A stretch of 64,000 nt of DNA from the NCBI RefSeq assembly GCF_000317435.1, contig NC_019751.1, positions 3,782,001 to 3,846,000 of the forward strand. Reading direction: 5' to 3'. The DNA comes from Calothrix sp. PCC 6303 (GTDB taxonomy: Bacteria; Cyanobacteriota; Cyanobacteriia; Cyanobacteriales; Nostocaceae). Below are positions 9,136-17,578 of this stretch, in pieces (the stretch's first letter is position 1; each line of letters opens with the position of its first letter). Both the position numbers and the translations under genes were made by a program. The notes beneath the pieces were generated by a model. That model was not told the DNA's origin. It was given only the letters and a program-made list of their open reading frames with translations, and made no database searches.

Positions 9136-10166
9136 ACTTGTGTCTTGCGTCTTTGACTGCCGATACCCACAGCTAATGTTCCCAGCGTAGCGAAGAAAGC
9201 AAAAATTACCGATGCTTCCTGAATCGAGGTAGACTGAGATTGGGTAACAGTTTTACCATTTAATGCGGCTTGTGCAGCAAGTGCGATCGCATAATGACCC
9301 TTTGTGGATGGATGAATAGAATCAAAAAACAATAAATCATTCGGACTACTACAAACACTCTCCACATTTGCCACACTACCAACTATACAAGGAGTAATTA
9401 CATCTTTTAAACCAAATTGTTCTGGATATTTGAGTACCTGATTAAATGCTGCATAAATATCAACTTTAATAATATTAGTATTATAAAAATTATTCAAAGC
9501 ATAACTAAGCAAAGCATTATGCTGCATCGTCAAAGCAGTTAACTGTTCCGAATTACCTTTAGCTGAAGATAACGGCAACTTACCCAAATCAGGCAGATTC
9601 AGCACCATAATATTCTTAGCTCCAGATTGAATCAGAATATTCACCGCACGGGATATATTCTCAACTGGTTTGCTCGGATTTATTTCACCACTAAAAATAT
9701 AATCATTTGCTCCACCCCAAACAACATACAAAGCATTAGGATCTGCTTTTTCTTGGAGCATTTGCAAACTGCGAGCATATAATTCAACCTGTTCCCCCAC
9801 CCCAGGCAAAGGTGTTTTGACAACAGTATTTCCACTCCCAGAATTTGCTCCACCAAACGCAAAATTAATACCCTGTTGGGCATTTGTATTTTTCAAAGAT
9901 GTAAATAAAGTCGGAGTCAAACCCAAATTATTCCCTACATATTCAACCCAAATTTTATCGTTGGAAAAACGACCAGAAGCATAAGGTGGATTTTTAGGTA
10001 TACCATTTTGGGGCATAAATAAACCCCCCGTAACCTGGAAAACATTACCTGTATCAGAAAGACTATCGCCAAAAATAAAAAACTTGGTGAAATTTGTAGC
10101 CAAAGCTTTCAACGGTACAAGTATAGAAAGAAATACAAATCCCGCTGCCACAAGCTGTTGTTTCAT
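9132..10166 (-). CDS. Exported GDSL-type lipase/esterase
   Basis: 344 residues, ATG at 10166. An N-terminal signal peptide (about residues 1-24) precedes block I FIFGDSLSDTGN with nucleophile Ser35. The GxND block appears as VVWGGANDY, and the catalytic Asp/His pair as DSIHPSTKGHY. The family hydrolyses ester bonds in lipids or glycans. The C-terminus has a hydrophobic helix (ASVIFAFFATLGTLAVGIG) followed by SQRRK, which looks like a membrane or sorting anchor resembling PEP-CTERM but without a PEP motif. Its stop codon overlaps that of the convergent TPR gene. Confidence 0.88.
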   Translation of the reverse strand: MKQQLVAAGFVFLSILVPLKALATNFTKFFIFGDSLSDTGNVFQVTGGLFMPQNGIPKNPPYASGRFSNDKIWVEYVGNNLGLTPTLFTSLKNTNAQQGINFAFGGANSGSGNTVVKTPLPGVGEQVELYARSLQMLQEKADPNALYVVWGGANDYIFSGEINPSKPVENISRAVNILIQSGAKNIMVLNLPDLGKLPLSSAKGNSEQLTALTMQHNALLSYALNNFYNTNIIKVDIYAAFNQVLKYPEQFGLKDVITPCIVGSVANVESVCSSPNDLLFFDSIHPSTKGHYAIALAAQAALNGKTVTQSQSTSIQEASVIFAFFATLGTLAVGIGSQRRKTQV

Positions 10167-10246
10167 GAGCTACATATTTGTTGGATTCCGGTGTTTTTCT
10201 ATTCCAACTTTAACAAGACTTTAACATTAGCAAAAACATCAAAATG

Positions 10247-11554
10247 TTATCCTCTACCCTTACCCTTCAAAATATCGCTAGCCGAAACTCCCTCACCTTG
10301 GGTGCCGAAATACCACAACACAGCAGCAGCTTCACTTCTTGTAACTGGCTTCTTGGGTTGGAATAAAGTTGTATAACCAAATACTCGCCGAATATTTGAT
10401 TGTTCTCCACTTTGATGATCTGCAAGCACCGCTTTTAAAGCTTTAGGTTCAATTTTGGCAGCATCTTGAAAACCCCACGTCTGCTTCACTGCCTCTAAAT
10501 TGGCTGTAGGCAAGCCTTGACGACTATCGAGGGGTAATTTCCACAACAGCATTTGTTCCCTTGTTAATGGGGAACCTGCCCGAAACAGAACCTCCGTAGA
10601 GTCCCCAGATAGTTGACTAGGAATCAAACCTGCTTCAGCTAAACCCTGAATATATGGGAAATTTGGATTATTTTTAGCAACATCACTATAAGCTGGTTGC
10701 GAACTTTCATTACCTAAACGGATTTGTTTACTAGGGTTACTTGCATAAAAAGTATTATTTACAGTTACCAACCAACGCGCATATTCACCACGAGTAATGA
10801 TTTTGTTGGGTTCTAATTTGTTAGTTTGAATTGAATATGCAGGGATCACACCCAATGTTGCTAATTCTTGGATATATCGCTGTAGTTCCTTTGGTGCTTG
10901 ATTAATATCGGTATATTGTTGCGGTTGTAAAGTGGGAGTATTCACTGGTGGATTTTGGTTTACATCCCCAGTTTTGGGAACTTCCGTAGGATTAGGAGAT
11001 GGAGTTTCAGAAGAAGTGGGGGAGGGAGTTGTTTCTGGTGTGGAAGTAGTTGCAGTCACCCCAGCACCATATTCGATTACTAACTCGGTTGATATTTGGG
11101 GTTGATTAGCTGTTGGGTTGGTGATGGATTTTGGTTGAATTGAAACCTTAACCGTTGAATTATTATTTTTCACCTCAAAGGTACCAATATCATCGGTAGG
11201 TTGTTGGAGAATTTGCCAGTTATTTTTTTGAAATTCGCTGCGGTAAAAGCTAGTGATAAAATTGCTAGGATCAGAACTTAACCAAGTAGCTGATGTTTGG
11301 TTTTCTGTGCCTGGAGTTGTCGCTTGCAATTGAGCATTGGGATACACAGGGATATCTGTGGGGAAATCCTCTGGTAGCTGTGGAGTCGGGTTAGTGGTTG
11401 GAGTCGCACTGGCAACGGGACTATTGAGTAAACGCTGATCCGCTGCTAGTGATTTTTCTAAGTCTTTTGCAGATGGGCTGTTTGCACAGGCAGTGAGGGA
11501 AGCTAGTACAATAGTCAAACTAAAAAGAATAATTGGTTGTTTACGGTACAGCAC
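10247..11554 (-). CDS. SLH-domain lipoprotein
   Basis: 435 residues, GTG start at 11554. A lipoprotein signal ends in LTAC, making Cys23 the lipidated residue. The middle is a beta-rich region (WLSSDPSNFITSFYRSEF) followed by a low-complexity Pro/Thr/Ser linker around residues 165-210. The C-terminal half (about 215-430) holds S-layer homology modules (ITRGEYARWLV, LTREQMLLWKL, VTRSEAAAVLWYF), which bind secondary cell-wall polymers. Probably anchored in the outer envelope with SLH domains contacting peptidoglycan. It is transcribed in the same direction as the GDSL gene 80 bases downstream. Confidence 0.85.
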   Translation of the reverse strand: MLYRKQPIILFSLTIVLASLTACANSPSAKDLEKSLAADQRLLNSPVASATPTTNPTPQLPEDFPTDIPVYPNAQLQATTPGTENQTSATWLSSDPSNFITSFYRSEFQKNNWQILQQPTDDIGTFEVKNNNSTVKVSIQPKSITNPTANQPQISTELVIEYGAGVTATTSTPETTPSPTSSETPSPNPTEVPKTGDVNQNPPVNTPTLQPQQYTDINQAPKELQRYIQELATLGVIPAYSIQTNKLEPNKIITRGEYARWLVTVNNTFYASNPSKQIRLGNESSQPAYSDVAKNNPNFPYIQGLAEAGLIPSQLSGDSTEVLFRAGSPLTREQMLLWKLPLDSRQGLPTANLEAVKQTWGFQDAAKIEPKALKAVLADHQSGEQSNIRRVFGYTTLFQPKKPVTRSEAAAVLWYFGTQGEGVSASDILKGKGRG

Positions 11555-11719
11555 AGGAATTTAGGAAGTAAAGCGTCAGTTTCTACACTAGCGTATCAGC
11601 GTTGATATGCTGCTAACGGTCAAAAATAGGAGTTTTTGTAGGTTGGATGTCAGTGGGTGGCTCAAACGAGGATTTATGGAGAATATCTACATTGCTATTT
11701 CTAGCAAATCAAAATTAGC

Positions 11720-12268
11720 ATGAATATCAACAAATTAATTTTAACTTCTACTATCGGTGTAGGTGCATTCGTCACCATCACAACGGGAACAGCATTAGCT
11801 CAGATTCAACTTACAAATCAATCAAAACTGTCGCTAAACGGAATTGGTGCAGTGAAAGTGGGGATGACTCTGAAGCAAGCATCAGCATCTGCGGGAACGA
11901 CTTTAGTTAGAGGCAATGGATACGAAGATGCTTGCTATTATGTAACTCCTAAAAATAAAGCTGCTAGTGTATCTTTTATGGTGACATCCGGAAGAATTGC
12001 CAGAATTGATGTGTATAAAGGCAGCCCCATTACTACTATTAAAGGGGCAAAAATCGGAGATACCGAAGCCAAAATTAAATCCCTATATCCTGGAAAAATC
12101 AAAGTTGAACCCGATAAATATGTCCCAGGGGGTCATTATTTAGTATTCACTCCTCAGGATGAGGCAGATAAAAACTATAGATTAGTGTTTGAAACCGATG
12201 GCAAACGCGTAACATTGATGAGGACAGGTAAACTACCTGAAGCGTCTTATGTGGAAGGTTGCTCTTAA
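11720..12268 (+). CDS. Secreted hypothetical protein
   Basis: 182 residues with a clear signal peptide (INKLILTSTIGVGAFVTITT, cleavage likely after ALA near 27). The mature part contains GIGAVKVGMTLKQASASAG, VTSGRIARIDV, KIGDTEAKIKSLYPG and a terminal Cys. The repeated 'VGMT-xx-A' and 'GDTEAKI' segments recall BamE/SmpA-like or DUF-type small beta-alpha domains, but no family can be named with confidence. Function unknown; located in periplasm or outside. Confidence 0.75.
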   Translation: MNINKLILTSTIGVGAFVTITTGTALAQIQLTNQSKLSLNGIGAVKVGMTLKQASASAGTTLVRGNGYEDACYYVTPKNKAASVSFMVTSGRIARIDVYKGSPITTIKGAKIGDTEAKIKSLYPGKIKVEPDKYVPGGHYLVFTPQDEADKNYRLVFETDGKRVTLMRTGKLPEASYVEGCS

Positions 12269-12654
12269 CATTCCTTATGTCTTGAGCTATGGATCTTAAC
12301 TACGACGCGATCGCATAATTCAATTAACTATTTATGCAATGTCATATCGTTTCTAGTAGTTCGTTTACTAACAACAGTAATTCGCTGCGCTTGAAACGAT
12401 TGTAGCATCCTGATGTTGGTATCGTTTCACCCATCTTGGACTTGGAAAATATGATGGAGTGTTTTTCACAGTCGGGAACTCGAATACCAGAAATCCAGTC
12501 ATCGCCGTGGAATCGTTGGTGACTTAACCTTATTCATATTTTCACAATTCAGAAGTATTGTTATGCCGTATTTATACAGATTCGTTATAATTTGTGAATC
12601 GGGTAAACCAAATTGTTGACTCTACATCACAAACATTTTTGAGATAATTTGATC
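12269..12654 (+). other. Intergenic region, no gene seen
   Basis: 386 bases between the secreted protein and the M48 protease. It contains one HIP1 site and no open frame or strong hairpin worth calling; the M48 promoter should be near 12560-12640, which is AT-rich (TTATGCCGTATTTATACAG, TTCGTTATAAT). Confidence 0.4.
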
Positions 12655-13533
12655 ATGTCTCCCTTAAAAACTCAGTTAGTTGGTTTAAAAGCAGATTCGT
12701 TTCGTCACCACCTCGATTTAGAGGCAACCAAAACTCTCAAGCAGATACCAGGTGTTGATATGATGGTGCGAAATCTTCTCGGACCAATTGCCGAGCAGGT
12801 TTTTTATGCGGAAAATATTGCTTCTAGCGTCCTGGTAGGTGAAAAGCAACTACCAAATTTACACAAACTTCTTTTAGAAGCTTCCAAAATTCTTGATATT
12901 GAGCCACCACAACTATATATTCGTCAACATCCCGCTCCCAATGCTTACACCTTTGCGATGCGAGGAAAACAACCCTTTGTTGTCTTACACACCTCGTTGA
13001 TTGATATGCTCACACCTGAAGAAATTCAGGCAGTTATTGCCCACGAATTGGGACACCTCAAGTGTGATCATAGTGTTTATTTGACCCCAGTTAACCTGTT
13101 GATCCTAGCTGCTGCGGCTGTACCCAATGTGGGGATGCTTCTAGCTCAAGGTTTGCAATCTCAACTTTTAGAGTGGGTACGCTGCGCTGAGTTCACATGC
13201 GATCGCGCTGCACTCCTAGCTACCCAAAATCCCCAAGTTGTCATGTCTGTCCTGATGAAACTGGCTGGTGGTTCCCCAACTTTAGCCCCTCAACTAAATC
13301 TGGATGCTTTTATCGCTCAAGCACGCGCTTACGATGATATCAGCAAAACCGAGCTTGGCGAATCAATCAAAGCCACCCGCACCGCTCAACTCACCCACCC
13401 AGTCCCTGTACTTCGCGCGAGAGAAATCGATCGTTGGGCTTCCAGCAAAGAATATCAAAAACTATTGCAAAATTCTTCAGATATAGGTTACAATAGCGAA
13501 GGTAAAACCAAGGGCGGGTGGCGAAACTGGTAG
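12655..13533 (+). CDS. M48 family metallopeptidase
   Basis: 292 residues from ATG 12655 (a TTG two codons earlier is also in frame). The zinc motif HELGH is at about 130-134, and the third ligand is probably the Glu in RCAEFTCDRAAL. A hydrophobic stretch after HExxH (LTPVNLLILAAAAVPNVGMLLAQG) suggests membrane association, as in HtpX/Ste24-like proteases. LDIEPPQLYIRQHPAPNAYTF is typical of the family before the active site. The last codons (GGWRNW and stop) lie inside the tRNA-Leu gene, an overlap of 22 bases. Confidence 0.9.
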   Translation: MSPLKTQLVGLKADSFRHHLDLEATKTLKQIPGVDMMVRNLLGPIAEQVFYAENIASSVLVGEKQLPNLHKLLLEASKILDIEPPQLYIRQHPAPNAYTFAMRGKQPFVVLHTSLIDMLTPEEIQAVIAHELGHLKCDHSVYLTPVNLLILAAAAVPNVGMLLAQGLQSQLLEWVRCAEFTCDRAALLATQNPQVVMSVLMKLAGGSPTLAPQLNLDAFIAQARAYDDISKTELGESIKATRTAQLTHPVPVLRAREIDRWASSKEYQKLLQNSSDIGYNSEGKTKGGWRNW

Positions 13534-13593
13534 ACGCAGCAGACTCAAAATCTGCCACCGAAAGGTGTGAGAGTTCGATTCTCTCTTCGCCCA
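13512..13593 (+). tRNA. tRNA-Leu (CAA)
   Basis: 82 nt. The acceptor stem pairs GGGCGGG with TTCGCCC (two G-U pairs), and base 13593 (A) is the discriminator. The anticodon arm is GCAGA-CTCAAAA-TCTGC, giving anticodon CAA. A class II long variable arm (CACCGAAAGGTG) and a T arm GAGAG-TTCGATT-CTCTC are present. CCA is not encoded. The 5' end overlaps the M48 coding sequence by 22 bases. Confidence 0.95.
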
Positions 13594-13641
13594 TAGTAGA
13601 GATAGATCCATAACCTATCGCAAATTACATAAAACAAACTT

Positions 13642-13689
13642 AAAACACTATTGGGATGATTCACTGGAACATCACAACAGTGTTTTTTG
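13642..13689 (+). terminator. Possible terminator after tRNA-Leu
   Basis: AAAACACT (13643-13650) can pair with AGTGTTTT, followed by further T residues and G. Interleaved with it, TTGGGATGATT (13651-13661) is complementary to AATCATCCCAA (13704-13714), so two mutually exclusive stems are possible. Confidence 0.45.
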
Positions 13690-13804
13690 TTGCTGATTCC
13701 CAAAATCATCCCAACATATCAGTAAACAGTAATACACCTGGTAACTGATAACTGGTTAAATAATTATCCAACTTCCTATTGTGGAACAGGCATTCCAATC
13801 TTTT

Positions 13805-13932
13805 CGGGCAAGACTTCGGCGTGAGCGCTACTTTACCTCCGGTACACTTCGTTCCCACTAGGCTCAGTACAAGTCAGTCCTTACCTCCGGTACACTTCGT
13901 TCCGACAGGCTCAGGAACCATCGAACGCTGCC
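13805..13932 (+). repeat. Dispersed repeat CGGGCAAGACTTCGGCG (copy A)
   Basis: The stretch shares its beginning (CGGGCAAGACTTCGGCGTGA) and its end (GGAACCATCGAACGCTGCC) with 38290-38375. Copy A is longer because the unit containing TTACCTCCGGTACACTTCGT occurs twice in tandem with small differences. It lies in gene-free DNA. Confidence 0.8.
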
Positions 13933-14409
13933 GAAACCACAGAATATTTTATTTTCTGGAAGTCCCTTAATACCCACTTGGTTAAATTTTCTTGTTCCTC
14001 GTCCCCATCCGAAGAAACATTAACATCTTCTTGAATATCTTTCCGGATAGAGATGCTAACTTTTGTATAGGTGTGTAGGGATAATGTAAATATACGAGAA
14101 AGCAAAACTCTCTTTGACCTAACCTTAAGCATCAAAAACTCACTTATTGACCTGAGTATCAAAAATTTAGTCTTATATTCGAGCCATACAACTACTAAAA
14201 CTAGGCTATATCTCTAGATCCATCGATAACTAAATTAGAGCTAAATTATTTATGCGATCGCAACTTGCCGAAATCAAAACTAAAAAGTATAATTGTAGTA
14301 TTCAACTAAGAATAAAAAATCAACCATTACCCCATACATGTATCAAATTTAACTAAGTTCAAAACTCAGGTAATTAAATTTACAGCGTTATCTTTACCCA
14401 GTAAAATCT

Positions 14410-14616
14410 ATGCGACTAAAAAGATGGGAGTCTCCCCGCAAAGAAGGCAGAAATGACAAAGGCAAAGGCGGTTCAGCCAGAAAAAGGCAGCTTAAAAAAC
14501 AGCAGCAAATGCTAAGGAAGCGGCTTAAAGAAGGTACTAAACCCGATAAAAATCAAAATAATTCACAGGGGAAAGATAATTTAATCTTTCCCTTTTTTAT
14601 GACTAATACATTTTAA
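14410..14616 (+). CDS. Small basic hypothetical protein
   Basis: 68 codons from ATG 14410. The first about 55 residues are very rich in Lys, Arg and Gln (GGSARKRQLKKQQQMLRKRLKE), followed by a hydrophobic tail IFPFF. No family is recognised and no strong ribosome binding site is seen. A near-perfect intrinsic terminator (14569-14598) lies inside its 3' end, which argues either for a shorter real product or that the frame is fortuitous. Confidence 0.3.
   Translation: MRLKRWESPRKEGRNDKGKGGSARKRQLKKQQQMLRKRLKEGTKPDKNQNNSQGKDNLIFPFFMTNTF
14569..14598 (+). terminator. Intrinsic terminator
   Basis: GGGAAAGAT (14569-14577) and ATCTTTCCC (14584-14592) form a 9-bp stem with a six-base loop, followed by TTTTTT. 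This is a textbook factor-independent terminator and implies a transcript coming from the left, possibly from the small basic frame at 14410. Confidence 0.85.
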
Positions 14617-15044
14617 ATGAAGTTTATATCAGCACAAAATATATAATTTTTACTTTGACAAAAGTTACTCAAATTTTTATCAAATCAATATTAATTACTT
14701 AATACTAGTTTCAAATTAGACTGGGAACCGAACAAAATTTACTAATAATTAGTCTGAACTTTAACTAAATATAAAGAAAACATGAAGCCAATATGAAATA
14801 AACATAAAGTTATAAAAAAATGTACTCATAGTATTTTTTTTTAAGTAAAGTAATATACAATGAAAATTGATAAAAATATTGCCAGGGAAACCGAGTAAAT
14901 ACGGTCATATAAATATTGCATCTCCGTTGTGTTGACTTGTAGTTGGCTCCAAACTTAAAAAAGTCGGGAGTTATACTTACTTTTCAGGATTCTGAACTTT
15001 CTGAGTAGTCGGTCATTGTTTTTGACACAAGGAGTTAAACGAAC
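14617..15044 (+). other. AT-rich leader upstream of the WecG-type gene
   Basis: 428 bases, very AT-rich up to 14880. GTTGACTTGTAGTTGGCTCC near 14930 contains a TTGACT that could be a -35 box of the downstream gene. An AAGGAGTT ribosome binding site stands about 12 bases before ATG 15045. No other frame is supported. Confidence 0.4.
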
Positions 15045-15842
15045 ATGGTAGGAAGATTGCTTATGCCTACTGCGAGAGTCCTTGACTTTCCAATCACAGC
15101 CTTAAAGTTTGATGATCAAGTACAAACTATTTTAAGGTGGGCAATTGCGCGTGAAAGTAAAACAGTATGCGTAGCCAACGTACATATGCTTATGGAAGCC
15201 TACTGGAATCCTGAATTTGCGAGCATCTTAAAAAGTGCAGATTTAGTCACCCCTGATGGAATGCCTCTAGTTTGGATGATGCGACGTATGGGTGCAAGAT
15301 ATCAAGATCGTGTTGCTGGATTAGATATATTGCAGTCTTCATGTGAATTAGCTCAAGCTATGAATGTGAGTGTTTTCTTCGTGGGTTCTCAATCTAGCAT
15401 TTTATCGGGAATGCGGAGACGTTTAGAAAAAGAGTTTCCTCGGCTGAAAATAGCTGCAATGGAACCTTTACCTTTCCGTCCTTTAACTGAAACTGAAGAT
15501 GAAGCATTAATTGAGAAAATCAACTCCAGTGGAGCGGGTTTAGTATTTGTTTCTTTAGGATGTCCAAAACAAGAAAATTGGATTTCACATCATAAGGATA
15601 AAATTCAGTCGGTGATGATTGGCTTGGGTGGAGCATTTCCAGTTTATGCAGGTCTGCAAAAACGAGCACCCCGGATAGTGCGGGATTTAGGACTAGAATG
15701 GCTATATCGTTTTATTCAAGAACCGCGTCGTCTTTGGAGTAGGTATGCAAAAACTATTCCAGCCTTTATTTGGCTAGCTTTAAAGCAGCTATCATCAGGG
15801 AATACACTTGTGGAATTATCTCACTCACGGTCTCAAAATTAA
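15045..15842 (+). CDS. WecG/TagA/CpsF family glycosyltransferase
   Basis: 265 residues. Family members transfer N-acetylmannosamine or a related sugar from a UDP donor to a lipid-linked acceptor during exopolysaccharide or teichoic-acid-like polymer synthesis. Diagnostic segments: KTVCVANVHMLMEAYWNPEF, SADLVTPDGMPLVWMMR, VFVSLGCPKQENWI, GLGGAFPVYAGLQKRAPR and GLEWLYRFIQEPRRLWSRY. Start ATG 15045 has an AAGGAG-type site upstream; MPTARVLDFPI at residue 7 is an alternative start. No membrane segment. It stands alone here rather than in a polysaccharide cluster. Confidence 0.93.
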   Translation: MVGRLLMPTARVLDFPITALKFDDQVQTILRWAIARESKTVCVANVHMLMEAYWNPEFASILKSADLVTPDGMPLVWMMRRMGARYQDRVAGLDILQSSCELAQAMNVSVFFVGSQSSILSGMRRRLEKEFPRLKIAAMEPLPFRPLTETEDEALIEKINSSGAGLVFVSLGCPKQENWISHHKDKIQSVMIGLGGAFPVYAGLQKRAPRIVRDLGLEWLYRFIQEPRRLWSRYAKTIPAFIWLALKQLSSGNTLVELSHSRSQN

Positions 15843-16366
15843 TAGGAGGTCGATGATTTTTAGGAAAAAACCTCGCGTTTAAATACCTAAAATCTAGCCA
15901 TACATTTAGATTAATAATTCTGCATTTCTGCAAGGCTAATGCTTCAACCTGCCAAAATACTTAGTTGATGTATAGCTTAAAGACAACTTGCCGAATTCCT
16001 TAAATGAAGAGGTTTTTAGTTATCATCTTCCAATCGTCGATACAGCAGATTCCGGGAATATAAAGTATAGAAATCACCCTGTAAATCTGCGAAAAATAAG
16101 CATATTTTATTATGGCTACAGATTGGTGCCATGCCGATCTAAAACAGCCTAGGTATAACTTATCTTTGTATTCGATGAAGTAGCGAGCTACTTACCCTAG
16201 ATATTTTCAGTTATGCGCTTTATTTCCTGAGTAAGAGTTAGGTAATTTGGAAGCCAGTATCATTCCTTGCACCAAAGTTCACAATTAATTGTTTGGATAA
16301 TTTTAGTTAACTGAGTGTTTATTTAAACGGAAAATTAGTTTCATACTGAGTTTGTTAAGATCACGA
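15843..16366 (+). other. Intergenic region before lasso-B2-like gene
   Basis: 524 bases without a convincing frame, checked for a short lasso precursor: none with a conserved Thr at -2 of a Gly core start was recognised. A hairpin GTAGC-GAGCTAC occurs near 16180. AGGAGGTCGATGATTTTTAG directly after the upstream stop could start only a very short peptide. Confidence 0.35.
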
Positions 16367-16813
16367 ATGAGAAAATTGCGGTATTTTTTGCGGATGCGAT
16401 CGCGCGATCGCATCCTGCTACTAATGACTTTTATTTTAATGGGAACAATTAGATTAGGATTATGGTTGCTTCCGTTTCGTGTGTTAATCAAGTTACATAC
16501 GAAAACGATGCATTTGCTTCAGAAAGTGCCTAATTCGACACAAGTCAGCTTGGCACACATTATTGCCTATGTGAATTTATCCACCCGCTATATGCCTGGT
16601 GGGGCAAAATGTCTAGCTCGTGCTTTAACAACTCAAGTGTTAATGCATCGCTATAATCATCTTGGTGAATTACGTATCGGCGTTTCAAAAAATACAGTAG
16701 GTAGTATCGAGGCTCACGCATGGATTGAGCATCAAGGACAAATAATTATTGGTAATCTTGAAGATCTTCCACGCTTTATTCCTTTACCATCTCTAAACAG
16801 CGTCAAGTTGTGA
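16367..16813 (+). CDS. Lasso peptide biosynthesis B2-like protease (orphan)
   Basis: 148 residues from ATG 16367 (a TTG five codons earlier is in frame). B2 proteins are transglutaminase-like cysteine proteases that cut the leader of lasso precursors. The core is visible: Cys82 in GGAKCLARALTTQ, His117 in EAHAWIEHQGQ and an Asp in GNLEDLPRF. The N-terminus (residues 16-40) is hydrophobic and may associate with the membrane. No B1/RRE protein, cyclase (asparagine-synthetase-like) or precursor lies nearby, so it may act on another substrate or in trans. A 24-base perfect palindrome made of two fused HIP1 sites lies inside codons 10-17. Confidence 0.8.
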   Translation: MRKLRYFLRMRSRDRILLLMTFILMGTIRLGLWLLPFRVLIKLHTKTMHLLQKVPNSTQVSLAHIIAYVNLSTRYMPGGAKCLARALTTQVLMHRYNHLGELRIGVSKNTVGSIEAHAWIEHQGQIIIGNLEDLPRFIPLPSLNSVKL

Positions 16814-16997
16814 CAGATGCCGCTCAATTATCCTCTAGACAAACTTTTGTTGACGATATACTACTTTAGAAAGACCAAAGCTTAAATTAGATTAACTTTA
16901 TTCCTATCTCTAGATAGTGTAATTGCAATTATTAAACTCATAACATTACTTGTATCAAAGGTAAATCACAAGCAAAAGTTTAATAGGGGCATAAATT

Positions 16998-17354
16998 ATG
17001 AGCAACGAACCTACTGGTAAAGCAACCGATTCATCTGAGCGTGCGGAAAGAGACACGTATGATCGTGGTATCATCCCAGCCGAAACCGCCGCACGTAAAG
17101 AAAGAGAAGGAGATGAATATAAGACTGCACATACTGAAAGTGCCACAGACGGTTACACCGTAGATAATGAAGGTTTAATCAATAATTATGCTGTAGAACC
17201 GGAAATGTATTATGAAGTTCCCGGTGACGCTCGTGAAGCAGAAGAAGCGGAAAAAGCAAGAAGAATGGAAGAACTTAAAGAAATCAAAGAAGATAATCAA
17301 GGAGAACTCACAGCAGACAGCGATGAGCGTGGTAAAGGTGTAGGCGCAATCTAG
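16998..17354 (+). CDS. Acidic hydrophilic hypothetical protein
   Basis: 118 residues, almost without hydrophobic segments and dominated by Glu, Asp, Lys, Arg and Ala. Segments such as ERDTYDRGIIPAETAARKE and INNYAVEPEMYYEVPGDAR look conserved among Nostocales proteins I recall, but no function is known. The composition suggests an intrinsically disordered, perhaps stress-related protein. The start ATG follows AATAGGGGCATAAATT, a moderate ribosome binding site. Confidence 0.65.
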   Translation: MSNEPTGKATDSSERAERDTYDRGIIPAETAARKEREGDEYKTAHTESATDGYTVDNEGLINNYAVEPEMYYEVPGDAREAEEAEKARRMEELKEIKEDNQGELTADSDERGKGVGAI

Positions 17355-17522
17355 CTCTCCCCGAAGCGCCTTTCCGAAGGGTACAGCACGCAAGCTACGC
17401 ATTCATCCCACGCCACGCAGTGAGTCAGACGTGGGGCTTCTGCTGTCCCGGCTAAAAACCTAACGACAAAAACTACTACTTCAAACGTGAGAATACACCC
17501 ATTTCAATTGATGCATGTACAA

Positions 17523-17578
17523 ACCAGCCCTATTGCTTCGCAAAAGCAAGCTACAAGTAAGTAAGGGCTGGTATTTTA
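17523..17578 (+). terminator. Long hairpin with T tract, overlapping rsmI stop
   Basis: ACCAGCCCT (17523-17531) pairs with AGGGCTGGT (17564-17572), with an inner stem TTGCTT/AAGCAA, followed by ATTTTATA on the plus strand. It could terminate transcripts from 16998-17354. It ends at the stop codon of the convergent rsmI. Confidence 0.65.

Noticed and set aside
9132-9240. PEP-CTERM sorting signal in the GDSL hydrolase
   Set aside because: The hydrophobic helix and basic end are present but the Pro-Glu-Pro motif is absent.
13911-14162. 83-codon frame on the minus strand
   Set aside because: Its C-terminal codons lie in the dispersed repeat, no ribosome site is seen and the composition looks random.
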